Of a DNA stretch of 32,655 nt, positions 22,795 through 31,000 are shown piece by piece (position 1 is the stretch's first letter; each line of letters opens with the position of its first letter). Below the pieces are notes generated by a model, which ran no database searches, was not told the DNA's origin, and worked only from the letters and a program-made list of their open reading frames with translations. Source of the DNA: Fibrobacter sp. (GTDB lineage: Bacteria > Fibrobacterota > Fibrobacteria > Fibrobacterales > Fibrobacteraceae); NCBI GenBank assembly GCA_017530965.1, contig JAFXLS010000087.1, positions 1 through 32,655 on the forward strand. Direction: 5' to 3'. The position numbers and the translations under genes are program-made.

Positions 22795-24716
22795 AATGAT
22801 TGCGGAGGCATTACTTTATTTAAATACACGACATATTCCCACGCCTTGGCGGCGGCACGCATCTTACGCGCGATTTCGACCAAAGAGTCCTCAGGAACTT
22901 CTACAGGAATACCGGTGACAAAACCATCTGCCGGATCATCCGTATTCCAGTCGGGTTCCATAATCACCTTCTGGGCAATGGCAGGATCATCGCCGTCTAC
23001 AGGAACCACGTAATACGACATGGAATCTTTTCGCATTGCCATCGTTCCGTATCTAAACGAATAGCAGGCAGGAATTTCCTTGAATGCCAAGGAATCATCG
23101 AGCAAGTTGATTCCCATAAAATGGTTCGAGACGTCTAGACCCAAGAACGACATCACCGTTTTCGAAATGCTTCCCTGCGACACGATACTCTTATTGACGG
23201 AAGGTTCAATTCCCGGACCGCTAATCATTATCGATATCCAGGAGAAGCCTTCGTTACCCATTCCAATTCTTTCTGAAACTTGCTGTTGCTTTCCATTTGG
23301 CGTAGAATGGTCACCGGTCAAGATGACCAGCGTATTTTGGAAACGCGGGTCTTGCGAAAGGGAATCCAGAATAATCCCGACAGCACTATCCATATAGGCG
23401 GCAGCACGCAAATAGGCCTCGCCTGGATCCTCCGGCGTCTCACCCATCTCCGCCGGCAACACAAACGGCGTATGCATGCTGAGGCTCATCCAATGGAAAA
23501 AGGTCGGCTTGTCCTTGGGACGTTCCTTATAGCGTTCCACAAATCTTAAAGCAGAAGAGACATCGTCTTCATATTCCGGCTTGAATTCGTGATAGTCAAA
23601 CCACTTGCTATACCAGGCTTCTTCATTGTCAAAACGAGGGTCAGCCCCGAGAATGACTTCGTTATAGTACCCGGCATCCGAAAGGACTTCTGAAAAAGCG
23701 CGCAAGTTGGTATTCGGAAAATCGCGAAGCAATGTCTTATTGGGAAGGCTCATGACACCCGTCATAATTCCAAGCAAGCCTTCTACCGACGGATTTCCAA
23801 CGCTATAGGCATTGGGGAAATACAGCCCCCGCTTTGACAACCTGCACAAGTTCGGGAACTTTTCGCAAATGGATTCCACACGCATATCGAGAGACCAGCC
23901 CCTTAGCGACTCGATTGTCATCAAAAGGATATCCGGTTTTTCTTCTAGCGTTTTCGCCTTGAATGCGGCGAGAGAAGATTCTTCATTCGGAGATTCCTTC
24001 CAGAACGGATATTCACTATCGGGGTTTCCACCCAAGATTTCAATTCCTTCTCTAAAATCCGCGGGTTCCGTCTGGAACATAAAGGATTCAGCCAAGTCGC
24101 CCACCAGAGAGTAAACGACAGGACGGATTCTATCCCAACGGTGCCGCGAATAGTTGTACCACAAATGCGATGTACATCCCAATGCCGCAAAAACAAGAAC
24201 AAGTCCCAGTGAAATCCATGTCTTCCTCTGAATCGGACGGCGCAGCACCGCTTCGAGATTCATCTTGTAAGAATAGACAGACAATCCTGTAACAGACAAA
24301 ACGACCAAGCCAACCGTCAGCAAGAAATGCGAAAGGCCGCCCAACGCAATTTTGGATACAAGCCCCGTATCGGTCCATGCATAGGTATAGGTCTTGATAA
24401 AGGAGAGCGAAAGCTTCTGGCTCATCCAGCGCTGTAATTCATCATCGACACCACACAATAGGAAATAAATTGCGGCAAAAACAACCGACGCAATTTTCAG
24501 CACCTTAAATCCTTTCCCGCGAACCAGGAAGGACAAGCCGAAAAAGAGCGAGGCTGTCGCCATGCCAAAACCAATTTCACAATACAGGGTATGCCATAAG
24601 AACCGATTATAGTCGGGCACCAGCGATGTTCCCGTAGGCGTATCGAGCATGTACAAGGAACAAAGCAGAGCAAAACGCCCCGCAATCATAATCAAGCCAA
24701 AAAAGAACCAATACAT
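22791..24716 (-). CDS. LTA synthase-family membrane phosphotransferase/sulfatase (C), serine at the nucleophile site
   Basis: A 641-residue inner-membrane protein, built like enzymes A and B: about five helices (5-185) and a periplasmic alkaline-phosphatase-superfamily domain. The metal ligand Glu is in MTIESLRG (about 266), and LTGDHSTP (about 466) holds the other metal residues. The segment aligned with the threonine nucleophile reads SVGNPSVEGL (about 307), so serine replaces threonine here. Serine serves as nucleophile in alkaline phosphatase itself, so the enzyme may still be active but with other chemistry or substrates. A formylglycine sulfatase motif (C/S-x-P-x-R) is not present. Its start overlaps the flippase stop as TAATG and its end overlaps enzyme B as ATGA, so the three are coupled. 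Confidence 0.83.
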   Translation of the reverse strand: MYWFFFGLIMIAGRFALLCSLYMLDTPTGTSLVPDYNRFLWHTLYCEIGFGMATASLFFGLSFLVRGKGFKVLKIASVVFAAIYFLLCGVDDELQRWMSQKLSLSFIKTYTYAWTDTGLVSKIALGGLSHFLLTVGLVVLSVTGLSVYSYKMNLEAVLRRPIQRKTWISLGLVLVFAALGCTSHLWYNYSRHRWDRIRPVVYSLVGDLAESFMFQTEPADFREGIEILGGNPDSEYPFWKESPNEESSLAAFKAKTLEEKPDILLMTIESLRGWSLDMRVESICEKFPNLCRLSKRGLYFPNAYSVGNPSVEGLLGIMTGVMSLPNKTLLRDFPNTNLRAFSEVLSDAGYYNEVILGADPRFDNEEAWYSKWFDYHEFKPEYEDDVSSALRFVERYKERPKDKPTFFHWMSLSMHTPFVLPAEMGETPEDPGEAYLRAAAYMDSAVGIILDSLSQDPRFQNTLVILTGDHSTPNGKQQQVSERIGMGNEGFSWISIMISGPGIEPSVNKSIVSQGSISKTVMSFLGLDVSNHFMGINLLDDSLAFKEIPACYSFRYGTMAMRKDSMSYYVVPVDGDDPAIAQKVIMEPDWNTDDPADGFVTGIPVEVPEDSLVEIARKMRAAAKAWEYVVYLNKVMPPQSL

Positions 24717-26158
24717 TAGTCCCTCGCCGAAACAGCGTTACGGTCTTTATCCATTCTCTTTTTCACAACAAGTCCGTATGCCCCAAGGAGAGCAATGATT
24801 GCCACATACACAACGGCCTTTTCAATCATGGATAAAACAAATACCTGCATATTGAGAGCGATATAGAATGCAATCAAAAGAAGAATCCACACCACCTGTG
24901 ACCAAAGGCGAATCGAATAGGGTTGCAGCCTCATCTTGAACAAATAGGCATTGTTGCAAATGATGGCGAACACATTGTAGCAAAGCATCGAAAGTGCCGC
25001 ACCCACCAGTCCAAATGCAGGAATCAGCAGGTATCCCGATATGAGCGCCACACCCAATGAAACAATGTCCATGATAAGCGAGAAGAGGCTCTTGCCCATG
25101 CCATTCAGCACCACATAAGACATTCCGCCAAAGCCTGCCACCAAATGCACAAGCAACAAGATGCCAAGAGTTTCTGGCTGTACGATAAAGTCCTTGCCCG
25201 CAATGCCCAAAATCAAGTCCGGGAACAGCACGATAAAGAAACCGATCATCAGCTGAATGAAAGTGACCATAAAGACGCAGTAACTGTAAACCGGCTTGAG
25301 ATCCGTCTTGAGGCGACCCTTGTCCATGCCAGCCACCACCGGAGTAAGGATAGGAGTGAAGCCCACGCGGATCGTTTGCAGCGCATTGGAAATCGTGACC
25401 ATGATGCCGTAGGCGCCCGCCTTTTCGGGGCCAAGGAAAAGCATGACCATCCAAAGGCTCGAACGGATCAAGAAAGACGACACAAATTCATCGACACCCA
25501 GCGGCAGCGAATATTTCAAAAGTACTCGCGAAACATTAAAGCGCGGATGTAGCGGCATTTCGGGGAACTGCTTACGGATAAGCACAAAGAGCACGCATGC
25601 CCCCACCATCTGGCCCACCAAAAGGCCCAGCGGAAGCGCATGGGGAACCCCCGTATAGTGAAGAACAATCGATGTTGCCGGAGCAAGAGACACCGTAAGG
25701 AACGAATTCACGAACACCGCATTCTGCGGATGACGGTTTCCTTCGGATGCGGTACCAAAAACATAGCAGCCTATGTAGAACAACAGCGATAGCGCATACC
25801 AAGGCAATTCCTTGGAAATATAAGGCGTAAAGGAACCGACAAATATCACGGCCGTACAGAGGAGGGCAATCGCAGCCGAAATCCAGAAGGATTCCATAAT
25901 GCCATCGTAACGGAGGCGGTTGTTCAAGCCGTTCTGCGGAAGATACCAGTACAGGCCTTTATCCAGCCCAAGGGTTGACGAATGGGCAATGGTCAAAAGG
26001 AGCGTCTGTGCAGAAATGAAGATTCCAAATTCCGCGGCGCCAAAAATACGCGCCATTACAAAAGTCAACAGCGGACCGCAAACCTTGAGGATCGTCCCCA
26101 CGATATTGACGATCATCGCCTTTTTCAAGAACTTACTGTCTGATTCCAGATTTCCCAT
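24716..26158 (-). CDS. MATE-superfamily polysaccharide/lipid-linked glycan flippase (Wzx-like)
   Basis: A 480-residue inner-membrane protein of about 12-14 helices with little outside the membrane. The opening (FLKKAMIVNIVGTILKVCGP, then MARIFGAAEFGIFISAQTL) is typical of polysaccharide biosynthesis flippases, with further helices to the end at about residue 470 and a short charged tail. Such proteins turn undecaprenyl-linked sugar units from the cytosolic to the periplasmic side. I choose the ATG at 26158, giving a usual start before the first helix; an open frame reaches 14 codons further into the 3' end of the upstream gene. No Wzy polymerase or chain-length protein is recognisable nearby, so the flipped unit may be a short glycolipid. 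Confidence 0.88.
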   Translation of the reverse strand: MGNLESDSKFLKKAMIVNIVGTILKVCGPLLTFVMARIFGAAEFGIFISAQTLLLTIAHSSTLGLDKGLYWYLPQNGLNNRLRYDGIMESFWISAAIALLCTAVIFVGSFTPYISKELPWYALSLLFYIGCYVFGTASEGNRHPQNAVFVNSFLTVSLAPATSIVLHYTGVPHALPLGLLVGQMVGACVLFVLIRKQFPEMPLHPRFNVSRVLLKYSLPLGVDEFVSSFLIRSSLWMVMLFLGPEKAGAYGIMVTISNALQTIRVGFTPILTPVVAGMDKGRLKTDLKPVYSYCVFMVTFIQLMIGFFIVLFPDLILGIAGKDFIVQPETLGILLLVHLVAGFGGMSYVVLNGMGKSLFSLIMDIVSLGVALISGYLLIPAFGLVGAALSMLCYNVFAIICNNAYLFKMRLQPYSIRLWSQVVWILLLIAFYIALNMQVFVLSMIEKAVVYVAIIALLGAYGLVVKKRMDKDRNAVSARD

Positions 26159-26168
26159 AATCAATCGC

Positions 26169-26174
26169 AATATA
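26169..26174 (-). promoter_or_regulatory. TAnnTT box before the flippase, 10 nt from the ATG
   Basis: TATATT on the minus strand sits in the 22-nt gap between the upstream glycosyltransferase stop and the flippase ATG. It could be an internal promoter. Its spacing is longer than in the other cases. Confidence 0.35.
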
Positions 26175-26180
26175 GAAAAA

Positions 26181-27197
26181 TCACTTACCGATAAGCGCAC
26201 CGAAAAGATGCAACGGTTTTACGAGAATCGGCAAATGCTTGTACAGCCAGGAGAGCGACTTGGCGAAGGCGTAGCTGCGGATAATGTAGGCGCCACCAGC
26301 ACCCACCTTGCGGGTCTGGAATTCAAATTCTTCCTTGACGTGGGCAATCACATCGTCGTAGTATTCGTTGATAGTAATGCTCTTGTCAGCATTGACCTTC
26401 ACCGGAATATTCTTCAGGTTGGTGTAGAAGTCCTTGCGCAAAATTTTCGGCAAGAACAAGTCCATGCTGGCAGGCACCTTGTGGCCGCGGGTATCGATGA
26501 TTCGCGAACCGAAGAAGTGCAGCACCTTTGCGGTGGGCAAGAAACGGTTGCCGTAAGCCAGCTGGCAGTTCCAGCCTCCGGGCATTTTTTGCGTAATGTA
26601 GCCGAACTTGAAGTTCGTTTCGGCAAGGCTTGCCATGTCGTAGGGGAAATTCTTGGACACGCAATAGAGCCAAAGTTCGTGCCAAGTTTCAAAGAACTTG
26701 CGAGCTTCGGGAGTGTCTGCCGCAAACATCACGCCCCCGTTAAAGATTTCGTCATTCAGAATCGGCGAGAAGCCCATCATTTTCGCGTTATTCAAAACTT
26801 TCTTGCGATTGATGGCCTTTGAAAGATTCGTGTGGAAATCGAGCACCGCGTAAATTCCACCCTTCCATTCTTCGGGAATCGAAAGGTCACCCACGATGGC
26901 GATGTCGGAATCCATGTACAGAAAATCGCCGTCAATGACGTTGCGCATGACCGTCTTGAGGTAACGGGAGCGGAGCATGGGCGTAAACTTTTCGTCGAGG
27001 GTCAGTACCTTGAGTTCGTCGACCGCATCCTTGAGGACCGCACGGGGGCCGGTAAGGGTCGCCGCCGTCTTGTCGTCGGTCAGGAGCGTTACGAATGCGC
27101 CCGGGTTATGCACACGCAAAGAGGCAATCGCCACCAGCGTCTGTTCACAGAAAAAATCCTTCGGGGAACTAGTCAGAACAAAAAGGTACTTTGTCAT
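26181..27197 (-). CDS. GT-A fold glycosyltransferase with DxD motif (GT8/GT77-like)
   Basis: A 338-residue probable glycosyltransferase. The N-terminal TKYLFVLTSSP opens a Rossmann-type domain, ASLRVHNPGAFVTLLTDD follows as in GT8-like enzymes, and the metal- and nucleotide-binding DSD (96-98, in FLYMDSDIAIVGD) is clear. FNGGVMFA near residue 172 is a second typical segment, and HFFG (about 227) may supply another metal-site histidine. There is no signal peptide; a weakly hydrophobic C-terminus may sit on the membrane. It is the first gene of the operon that continues with the flippase and enzymes C and B, so it likely adds a sugar to the lipid-linked unit that is flipped. The exact GT family cannot be fixed by eye. 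Confidence 0.75.
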   Translation of the reverse strand: MTKYLFVLTSSPKDFFCEQTLVAIASLRVHNPGAFVTLLTDDKTAATLTGPRAVLKDAVDELKVLTLDEKFTPMLRSRYLKTVMRNVIDGDFLYMDSDIAIVGDLSIPEEWKGGIYAVLDFHTNLSKAINRKKVLNNAKMMGFSPILNDEIFNGGVMFAADTPEARKFFETWHELWLYCVSKNFPYDMASLAETNFKFGYITQKMPGGWNCQLAYGNRFLPTAKVLHFFGSRIIDTRGHKVPASMDLFLPKILRKDFYTNLKNIPVKVNADKSITINEYYDDVIAHVKEEFEFQTRKVGAGGAYIIRSYAFAKSLSWLYKHLPILVKPLHLFGALIGK

Positions 27198-27203
27198 GGG
27201 TCA

Positions 27204-27209
27204 AATATA
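27204..27209 (-). promoter_or_regulatory. TAnnTT box of the glycosyltransferase-flippase operon, 6 nt from the ATG
   Basis: TATATT, extended to TATATTTG on the minus strand, exactly fits TAnnTTTG. Six bases separate the hexamer from the ATG at 27197, with no ribosome site. Confidence 0.55.
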
Positions 27210-27221
27210 CCTTTATTATAA

Positions 27222-27252
27222 GAAAAACTCCGATTCCCTTGCTGGAAATCGG
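27222..27252 (-). terminator. Second of two tandem terminators
   Basis: A 9-bp stem with one G-U pair (27230-27238 with 27244-27252, 5-nt loop) is followed on the minus strand by AGTTTTTC. It lies between the small coiled-coil gene and the next promoter. Confidence 0.65.
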
Positions 27253-27260
27253 ACAAATTG

Positions 27261-27285
27261 CAAAAACAAGTGCTTAAAAAGCACT
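27261..27285 (-). terminator. Intrinsic terminator of the small coiled-coil gene
   Basis: The perfect stem AGTGCTT/AAGCACT (27269-27275 with 27279-27285, 3-nt loop) is followed on the minus strand by TGTTTTTG. Confidence 0.75.
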
Positions 27286-27317
27286 GTTTTAAGATGTTTT
27301 ATTGGCGGTTTCGAAGA

Positions 27318-27659
27318 TTAACCGGCCTGGGCGGCTTCGAGCTTGCTGATTTCGCCGGCCTGCTTGTCGCAGACGTTCTTCAGGTTGTTGATTTCGGCGT
27401 CTTTCTTTGCAAGCTGGTCCTTAAGATCTTCGCACTGGGCGGCATAAGTCTGCTTGGCTTCGGTCTGGGTCTTGAGATCGTTCAGCAAGCTGTCGGCAGA
27501 GTTACGGAGGCTCTGGACGGTGTCTTCGGCATCCTTGAGCGCGGCATCGTTGTCGCAAGAATCATCTTCGTCGTCACACATGGCCTTGAGTTTTTTAGAG
27601 GCGGCAATAGCAGCAACAGCGCCCAAGGCAAGACCGGCAAAAAAACTTGATGCTTTCAT
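27318..27659 (-). CDS. Small membrane-anchored coiled-coil protein
   Basis: A 113-residue protein of unknown function. Residues about 4-21 (SSFFAGLALGAVAAIAAS) form a short glycine- and alanine-rich hydrophobic segment, as in YtxH-like and other small envelope proteins. It is followed by an acidic cluster (CDDEDDSCDND, 28-38), and residues about 40-110 have heptad-type spacing of leucines with many D, E, K and Q (DLKDQLAKKDAEINNLKNVC), so they should form a coiled coil. There are four cysteines. A clear AAGGAGC ribosome site precedes the ATG, and two tandem terminators follow the stop, so it is transcribed alone and perhaps strongly. It has no functional tie to its neighbours that I can see. 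Confidence 0.8.
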   Translation of the reverse strand: MKASSFFAGLALGAVAAIAASKKLKAMCDDEDDSCDNDAALKDAEDTVQSLRNSADSLLNDLKTQTEAKQTYAAQCEDLKDQLAKKDAEINNLKNVCDKQAGEISKLEAAQAG

Positions 27660-27686
27660 TTTAAGCTCCTTGAAAAATCTTTTCCT

Positions 27687-27717
27687 ATAATATCCATTCT
27701 GAAAATAGAAAAATCAA
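27687..27717 (-). promoter_or_regulatory. Possible promoter of the small coiled-coil gene
   Basis: TATTAT (27687-27692) and TTGATT (27712-27717) lie on the minus strand with a 19-nt spacer, giving a leader of about 20 nt that contains the ribosome site. The spacing is longer than ideal. Confidence 0.35.
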
Positions 27718-27763
27718 GTAAAAAATGGCCCTAGAGATAAAATTTTTCCGTTTTCTAAAAGCA

Positions 27764-27795
27764 AAAGACCCTCCGGATTGCTCCAGAGGGTCTTT
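27764..27795 (-). terminator. Terminator after tRNA-Ser
   Basis: A 10-bp perfect stem (27764-27773 with 27786-27795) with an inner GGA/TCC pairing is followed on the minus strand by TTGCTTTTAG just past the tRNA 3' end. Confidence 0.85.
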
Positions 27796-27799
27796 GCAG

Positions 27800-27888
27800 C
27801 GGGAAGAGCGAGATTCGAACTCGCGATAGGATTAAGTCCTATACGTCCTTAGCAGGGACGCGCCTTCGGCCAGCTCGGCCATCTTCCC
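27800..27888 (-). tRNA. serT-type: tRNA-Ser (anticodon GCU)
   Basis: The 89-nt gene folds as a class II tRNA. The acceptor stem is GGGAAGA/TCTTCCC with discriminator G, and the anticodon arm is CGTCC-CTGCTAA-GGACG with anticodon GCT (reads AGC/AGU serine codons). The long variable arm is ATAGGA/TCCTAT, and the T arm GCGAG/CTCGC has loop TTCGAAT. CCA is not encoded. It stands alone with its own promoter and terminator. The symbol is only a class label. Confidence 0.97.
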
Positions 27889-27903
27889 ATCTTGGGGACA
27901 CAA

Positions 27904-27932
27904 ATTTTAGATAAAATTCGGCAAAATTTCAA
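27904..27932 (-). promoter_or_regulatory. Promoter of tRNA-Ser
   Basis: TTGAAA (27927-27932), a 17-nt spacer and TAAAAT (27904-27909) lie on the minus strand, about 16 nt before the tRNA 5' end. This is the best match to a standard sigma-70 promoter in the window. Confidence 0.7.
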
Positions 27933-28013
27933 GGGTATCGACCCAAAAATGCCAAATTTAGCCCCATAATGGCACTTTTTTTTACATTACATGGAGCGAA
28001 AAACCAAATTTTC

Positions 28014-28019
28014 TAAATT
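28014..28019 (+). promoter_or_regulatory. TAnnTT box of the penicillin-binding protein gene, 6 nt from the ATG
   Basis: TAAATT is followed by six bases and the ATG at 28026, with no ribosome site. Confidence 0.45.
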
Positions 28020-28025
28020 TTTAGC

Positions 28026-31000
28026 ATGCGTTTCTTATCCAAAGTGCTAAAAATCGTGGCCGCTTTTGCGCTGGTCGGACTCATTTGTTGCATTCCCGCC
28101 TACATCGTGGTGTTCAAGATCCTGCCTACCCAGGATCCGGACAACCAGTTCAACCGATCCACCATTCTGCAGGTGCTTTCGGGCGAAACCCGCGTCTATT
28201 ATAATGACGGCGAAGAGCTTCTGGGAGCCTTCTTCGACGCAAACCACCGCGTGTACGTTCCCTATGGCGACATTCCAGCAAATATCGTGAACGCATTGAT
28301 TGCCGCCGAAGACGCAGGCTACTGGAACCACTCCGGCTTCAGCATTTACGGCTTTACCCGCGCCATGATTTCGAACATCAAGAGCGGGCACATGCGCCAG
28401 GGCGGTTCTACGCTGACCCAGCAGACCGTGAAGAACATCTTTGGCCGCGAAGAAAGAAGCATCAAGGAAAAGGGCAAGGAGCTCATCAACGCGCTCCGCA
28501 TGGAAAAGCACTTTAGCAAAGAAGACATCCTGGAATTTTACCTGAACCAGTTCCACGTTTCAGGTACCGGCAAGGGCGTGGCCATTGCCGCCCAGTACTT
28601 CTTCAACAAGGAACTGAAGGACCTGACACTTGCCGAATGCGCCTTTATCGCAGGCTCGGTGAAGGGCCCCTTCAACTACGACCCCTTCATTCAGCGTAAC
28701 GCCGAACGCCGCGAAAAAGCTTTGGCCCGCGGCAAGGAACGCCTGGAATATGTGCTTGGCCGCATGGTCGAAGAGAACTACATCTCCGAAGAAGACATGA
28801 GCGAGGCGCTGGCCAAGCCGCTGGAATTCAACCACGGCAACTTCCGCTTTAGCGTAAGCACCATGCTGGACCGCATCGAAGAAAAGCTGGATGGAGAATT
28901 CTTCCAGAAAAAGTTTGAAGCCGAGGGAATCGAGGACTGGCGCAAGGCCCAGCTTTCCATTACCACCACTCTTGATGCCCGCAGCCAGGACGCCGCAAAG
29001 ACGGCCCTGCAGGCAAACATCAGCGGGCTCCAGATGCAGTTGGGCGGTTTCGTTTTGCCCAAGGCCCAGTTCGCTAACCGCGCCCAGACGGCGCGCAAGG
29101 GCGATTACCTGTACGGCACCGTCGACAGCATCATGGTTGACGACAAGGGAAGCCTGAAGGCATTGACCCTCAGCTTCGGGCAGCTCAAGGGCTTGGTCTC
29201 TGAAGCCGCCGTGAAGGACTTCGCGAAAAAGGCCGGCGGTGACGTGAACAAGATTTTGGCACCGCAACTCAAGAAGGGAGCCATTCTCTTGGTGAGCGTG
29301 ATGGACGACAAGACCGTAGACGGTTTTGCCCCCTGCCAGATTGAAACGGAACCTGTACTGCAAGGTGGCCTCTTTGCCATCCAGAACGGAAAGGTGGTTG
29401 CTAGCCAGGGCGGTTTCCACAACACCGGATTTGACCGTAGCTTCAAGGCCGTGCGCCAGCTGGGTTCCAGCTGGAAGCCCATTCTTTATGCACTCGCCCT
29501 CAAGTACCACTGGAACTACCTGGACATGCTGGAAAACGACTTCAACGTGTTCCAGTTCACCAACCAGTTCTACTTCCCGCGACCGGACCACAAGAACAAG
29601 GGCGACGTCGTAAGCATCGCCTGGTCCGCCACCCGCTCCGAAAACATCGCCAGCATCTGGCTGTTGGAACACCTGCTGGACAAGCTTTCGCAGGAAGAAT
29701 TCAACGAAATCGCCGCCGTCAATGACATGGCCCGCTACGATGAAGAAGAAACCAAGAAGTTCTTTGAACGACTCCGCGACAAGTTCGGCCTGATTCTCAA
29801 GGAAGACACCAAGCGGGAAATCGAATTCACCAAGGCCCGCGACGCCCTGGCCGAGCGCTACCGCCTGGAAGGCAAGGACGACAAGGCCCGGGATGTCATG
29901 AACCTGCGTTACGGCACCTTTAACGATATCGCCATCAAGCAATCGAAAAAGGATGCAAAGACCATCGGATTTATCAACCACAATTACAAACGCTATTCCG
30001 AAATCTTGCGCAACCGCCAGGCCCAGGAGCTGGACCCCACCGTCGAATTGCCGCCTCTTGATTCCGTGGTATTGTACAACCACTTTACGCTGGCCGACAT
30101 GAAACGCCTTTCTACCATGGTGGAACCGGTGGACAGCGAAGTGGATTACCTGGACGCAGAACACCTGCGTTATTGGCCCGACTACAGACGTTCCCTGGCC
30201 TTTGCCGAATACGCACGCTTCGCCAAGGAAATCGGCATCAAGCAGAAGCTGCAGAAAGTGTTCAGCATGCCCCTGGGCGTGAACGACATTACCCTGGCTG
30301 AAATTTCTACCGCCTACCAGACCCTCCTTACCGGCAAGGTGTTCAAGTGCCTGGATGGCGACTGGACCGACCCCTGCTTTATCAAGGAAATCAAGAACCG
30401 CGACGGCAAGGTGATCTTTAGGAACAAGAGCGAAAGCAAGGTGGTCATCGGTGACACCATTACCTCGCAGATGGCGGTAATGCTGCACTCCGTGTTCGTG
30501 AACGGTACGGCACGCAGCCAGTACACCCACATTACGGTGACTTCGCCGGACAGCGCCATTACCCTGCGCTACCCCGCCCTCGGTAAGACCGGTACTACCA
30601 ACGACTACCGCAACGTGGCATTCCTCGGTGCACTCCCCACCTACGTGAACGAGAAGAACGGCATTTCTACGGACTCCGTGGTGGCCATCGGCAGCTACGT
30701 GGGCTTCGACGACAACAAGCCGCTGAAATCCGGACGCACCCGTATCGCAGGCGCCAGCGGCGGCTTGCCGCAGTGGGCCGACTTTGCCAAGAAAGAAATC
30801 AAGATTCTGGGCCTGCCCGAAAAGATCGACTTCCTGGATATTTCGATGCTTGCCGCTGGCGAAGTTCCGCTGGTGCTAAACAACGAACGCGGCCAGCTGA
30901 CGGTTGACCCGATGACCGGTAGCGTTATTGCAGGCGGTAGCGCCGAACAGGGCCGCCCGCTGCCGTGGATTGAAGTTCCGGGATTCACGCCGCCCCAGGT

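Noticed and set aside
27969-27985. TGGCAC followed by a T run upstream of the PBP gene, as a possible sigma-54 promoter
   Set aside because: The -12 part reads TTTAC in place of TTGCA, so the conserved GC is missing; the TAAATT box nearer the ATG explains the start better.
28560-30530. A 656-codon open frame antisense to the PBP gene
   Set aside because: It mirrors the reading frame of a clear PBP with all catalytic motifs, has no ribosome site and no family features. Long antisense frames arise here from the strong codon bias of the real gene.
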